64,000 nt of DNA from Latrodectus hesperus (Eukaryota > Arthropoda > Arachnida > Araneae > Theridiidae). A program made the translations under genes and the position numbers. Under the pieces are notes generated by a model. The model saw nothing but the letters and a program-made list of their open reading frames with translations. It was not told the DNA's origin and made no database searches. The stretch covers positions 25,431,399 through 25,495,398 of the forward strand of contig CM075853.1 in assembly GCA_037975125.1 (NCBI GenBank), read 5' to 3'. Shown one piece after another: positions 1 through 64,000 of this stretch (its first letter is position 1; each line of letters opens with the position of its first letter).

Positions 1-54
1 AACATTTCAAGTGAAGGCAACTCTATTTTTTCCGAACTAAAAGTCTTGAATTAC

Positions 55-61248
<61,194 letters not shown>

Positions 61249-61676
61249 CTGAAAATGAAAGCTCGTATCAATGAAGCATTCGTTAAACATTCCACTTCCT
61301 ATTTTTGCCAGTTGCGAAATATTTCCAGCTTATTATTTCTGCGAATCGCTGATGCACGACGCAGTCCTTCATCATTAGCCATGTTATTGTACCAAAGCAA
61401 TTGGATTTGTCAAGGTCGACACATGAGCTTTAATTTCCTCCCTATTCCACTTCGCAGCAGTGGCGAGGTATTATAGTCAACCATTTTTTAGTAAGCCAAA
61501 CTTCTTTCAATAAGGTGATCTTTATTTGAGATAAATATCGAATTCATTATCTTCGAAATAAGAAAACGATGATTTCCTTCATCCAGCTATATCGCTAACT
61601 TTGTTAATACAAATCCATTCTGAAAAAAATTATTTTTGCTCCGAAGACCCACCTGTTTGCTCCGTTAAATACTTAC
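61249..61676 (-). other. Intron or upstream flank of CUB A
   Basis: If the 61677-61812 exon is real this is a 428-bp phase 1 intron; otherwise it is part of a longer intron running past the window edge. No element was recognised. An open plus-strand frame at 61006-61476 overlaps the CUB A exon antisense and is a shadow. Confidence 0.6.
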
Positions 61677-61812
61677 CAGACTTGAACCTTGAGTCTCCAA
61701 CCTCTCCAGACTTCAACCTCTGATGGAACATGGTCTTAAACTTACTAATCTGCATCTTATATCCTTCGTCAATTTGAAAATGCACGGGTTCATGGGCTTG
61801 ATTGAGGTGTTC
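61677..61812 (-). CDS. Possible cubilin exon upstream of CUB A (uncertain)
   Basis: Acceptor gtgacag (61813-61819) and a strong donor gtaagt (61676-61671) bound 136 nt that stay open in one frame, entering in phase 0 and leaving in phase 1. The exit g plus at gives Asp before the CGG of domain A, the expected phase. The 45 residues (EHLNQAHEPVHFQIDEGYKM, ISKFKTMFHQRLKSG, VGDSRFKS) have no cysteine and do not look like the end of a CUB domain. It could be a lineage-specific linker or alternative exon, or a chance open stretch. A second donor-like gtaagt lies inside it near 61735. Confidence 0.35.
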
Positions 61813-64000
61813 CTGTCACACAATTAAGTAAGATAAAAAAATAACCCATCGAATATCCTCAATTAATATGTTTGCTCAATTATTCGCATTATATTAATCC
61901 TTAAAAGAAGAAAATACACAATAAGAATGCACGCATTCTTAACCATAAAGCAACACTTGTAAAACTTAGGAAGCATTTGAGCCACCGTACTGTTTTCTAA
62001 TTCTACTGAAAACTACAAACGCTTTTTTTTAAAAAAATAATGTAAACTTGTTTATTGGCCGTAAACTTATACTTCCAGACATATGAAACCAGTTTTAATC
62101 AAACAGTACTGTGTAACAAAATGAACATTCAATTGAATTGTATATAAGAAATAAATTGAAATGCTGTTAACGAATAACAAATGCAATAATATAAATTACA
62201 TTTTAGACTAAGTGGTTTTAATGAAAAGAATAGAATATTTTCTTATGCTGTAAATAGATTTCTTAACTTTAGTAGAATAGGTAGTTAATGTCATTAGAAC
62301 AAAGTTGTCCACGTGTTTGTCAGTGAGTCTGTATATATATTGCTGGCCTCCAAATGTTAAGGAACAACATGTGTTTTGAAACTCACCATAAAAAATGACA
62401 CTAACAATTAAATTAATATTTAATACGAATTTATATGTAAATTTACATTAAAACGCTTGCACTTTTTTAATAGAAAAGAACAGATATATATGAGTAAGAG
62501 AAAAATAGGAAATATCAAGTTTTTCTATTTACGCGAGTAACTTTCACTGATTTTTAACTTTTGATAGCAGATCCGTTTACAATCCGTTGATATACATAGA
62601 TAGCGGTGCTAGTGAGCCACGGACTGTACCTTTAGGTTAACGGGTTTGGAATACTCGCCCATCATCACGTGCCTCGTAATTTTGAACCACGGTCAGGAGA
62701 CGAGGTCACGCCTGAACAATCCATTGACAATAGTCATTGGGGTACCGCAATATCTAAGAGAATCCGTCATTTGCTCGATTCGTTAAAATAACGATCAATC
62801 AGATGGAGGGAAAGGGCTGATACTGATAGTCTTGCACATGTCGTAAATTTGTCTAAATATGTCTTGCAGTGTGGTCCACCGAAATTTCTGTGTAATGAAT
62901 ATTAAATTGAGCTATCTGTGTCCAGAAAACATGTTTCATACCAAAGAACATCTGCAGAAGACTGTTTTATTGATCTTTTGGCCCGACGGAGAAGAAGCTT
63001 TTCTGTGCCACAGATTGTGGCAGAACACTATACGATCTGGGAGGATAATATCCGCTAATACGGTGTGAACACGTTTAAATATGGAGGTCCCTGTGCAAGG
63101 CAACCAGCTTGTGCCTCGTCTTCACCGGACGACGGAGAAAGATCTGCATATCTGTAACAAGAGAAGTTTCTTTGACCAAACATCAACGGTCTTCTGTATC
63201 TTTTACAGACGAATCGAGATTCACTCGGAAAAGCGATTCAAGATGTTTACTGATCAGTAGGAAACAAAGCATCAGATACTATCAATCCAATACTGTGGGA
63301 AGATACAGTTACCACCGTGATAGAATAATGATTTGAGCAGAAACTCAAACTCGATGGTCACATTGACTTGCATGTGTTCTTGGGAGGAACTGTGACTGGT
63401 GTGAGATATCGGAATGAGATCCTTGATCCATGAGCCCGCCCATATCCAATTAGCTATGATTACATTCTGATCGGTGATAGCGTATGACCTCATTAAGCTG
63501 TAATTGTTGAGGTATATCTTGAGGTTCTTTGTTTGGAGCTAATTTAATGGTTAAATAGATCTTTTGTCCTGAATCCCATAAACCATCTTGGTGGACTGGT
63601 TGCTGCTTAAAGTCCTTCACCGAGCTTTGTAAGAGAGATGGAAAACTGCTTACTCCATGTCTGATCTTCGTTTCTCATTTCGGTAACCGATAACTTCATT
63701 GACTAGACAGGCATTTCGGCTGAAAGAGACATTTTAAGACTTTCCTTGAAATCCTACGAAAATGTCTTTGCAATAAAAATTGTGTCAAACAAATATCCAT
63801 TCGAAAAAAATTGTGTTTCAGGTTATAATATAGTTGTTGCAGCCAGATTTCTTTATTATTGATTCAAAGAGCTAACAACTATCTAATTAGATATTATGTC
63901 ATTCTTAGTTTAATATCATTCGTTTTATTTAAATAATTTTCGTCGCGTTTTTAAAATAATAAATTTAAAACATCATTATATTGAATATTTTTACAAATAA
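61813..64000 (+). mobile_element. Upstream intron region with a Tc3-like transposon relic
   Basis: From about 62342 (tggcctccaaatgttaagga, similar in form to Tc3-type ends) to about 63700, plus-strand scraps of a Tc1/Tc3 transposase appear: SVSFTDESRFTRKSDSRCLL near 63200-63265, and DGHIDLHVFLGGTVTGVRYR with NEILDP near 63352-63430. Frames shift and stops occur. A short SINE B fragment (cgtgcctcgtaattttgaac and neighbours, 62640-62720) is embedded. 61820-62340 and 63700-64000 hold nothing recognised. Confidence 0.6.

Overview
This window is intronic-scale animal DNA. It has AT-rich non-coding sequence, long (TA)n microsatellites, and decayed Tc1/mariner, hAT, BEL/Pao and LINE copies alongside tRNA-headed SINEs. 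The only host gene recognised is one very long minus-strand gene cut into small, GC-richer exons. An arachnid, probably a spider, is the best guess, from remembered resemblance of the Tc1-like transposase and SINE style to spider genomes; that is inference, not a database result.

The gene encodes consecutive CUB domains and reads from right to left. Nineteen exons between 61248 and 55 have GT-AG junctions whose phases agree at every join. They give about 1,143 codons: nine complete CUB domains (called A to I here) plus the first half of a tenth (J) at the left edge. The domain order, an early domain lacking the first cysteine pair, and several local similarities match CUB12 to CUB21 of the 27-CUB endocytic receptor cubilin as I remember the vertebrate protein. 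The EGF-like N-terminus, CUB1-11 and the C-terminal domains lie outside the window. Cubilin is a secreted or peripheral receptor that works with a membrane partner (amnionless) in absorptive epithelia and arthropod nephrocytes.

Two exons (37301-37440 and 15885-16058) are each one base short, and in both the frame breaks at a C homopolymer. Elsewhere all joins are clean, so assembly or consensus error is as likely as true gene damage.

Layout from left to right: CUB J-I-H exons lie at 55-12962, with a Tigger-like relic, a Tc3-like element carrying nested SINEs, a LINE tail and a Tc1 copy between them. CUB G-F exons lie at 15885-25200, with SINEs and a 323-bp MITE-like element. CUB E-D exons lie at 29603-43071, with a long-TIR mariner relative, an internally deleted mariner inside a TA tract, a long palindrome and many SINEs. 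CUB C-B exons lie at 45264-56058, with a BEL/Pao relic split by a SINE and a 77-bp minisatellite. CUB A exons lie at 59931-61248, preceded (in gene order) by one uncertain exon. A 2.9-kb hAT element sits in the A/B intron. The right edge holds another Tc3-like relic.

No tRNA, rRNA, CRISPR, prokaryotic operon or obviously new defence-type system was found. The most interesting signals are the conserved cysteine-less CUB domain, the twin homopolymer frameshifts, a 58-bp retroposon-like insert with perfect 14-bp duplications, SINE families sharing a central domain, and several large palindromes or MITE-like elements.
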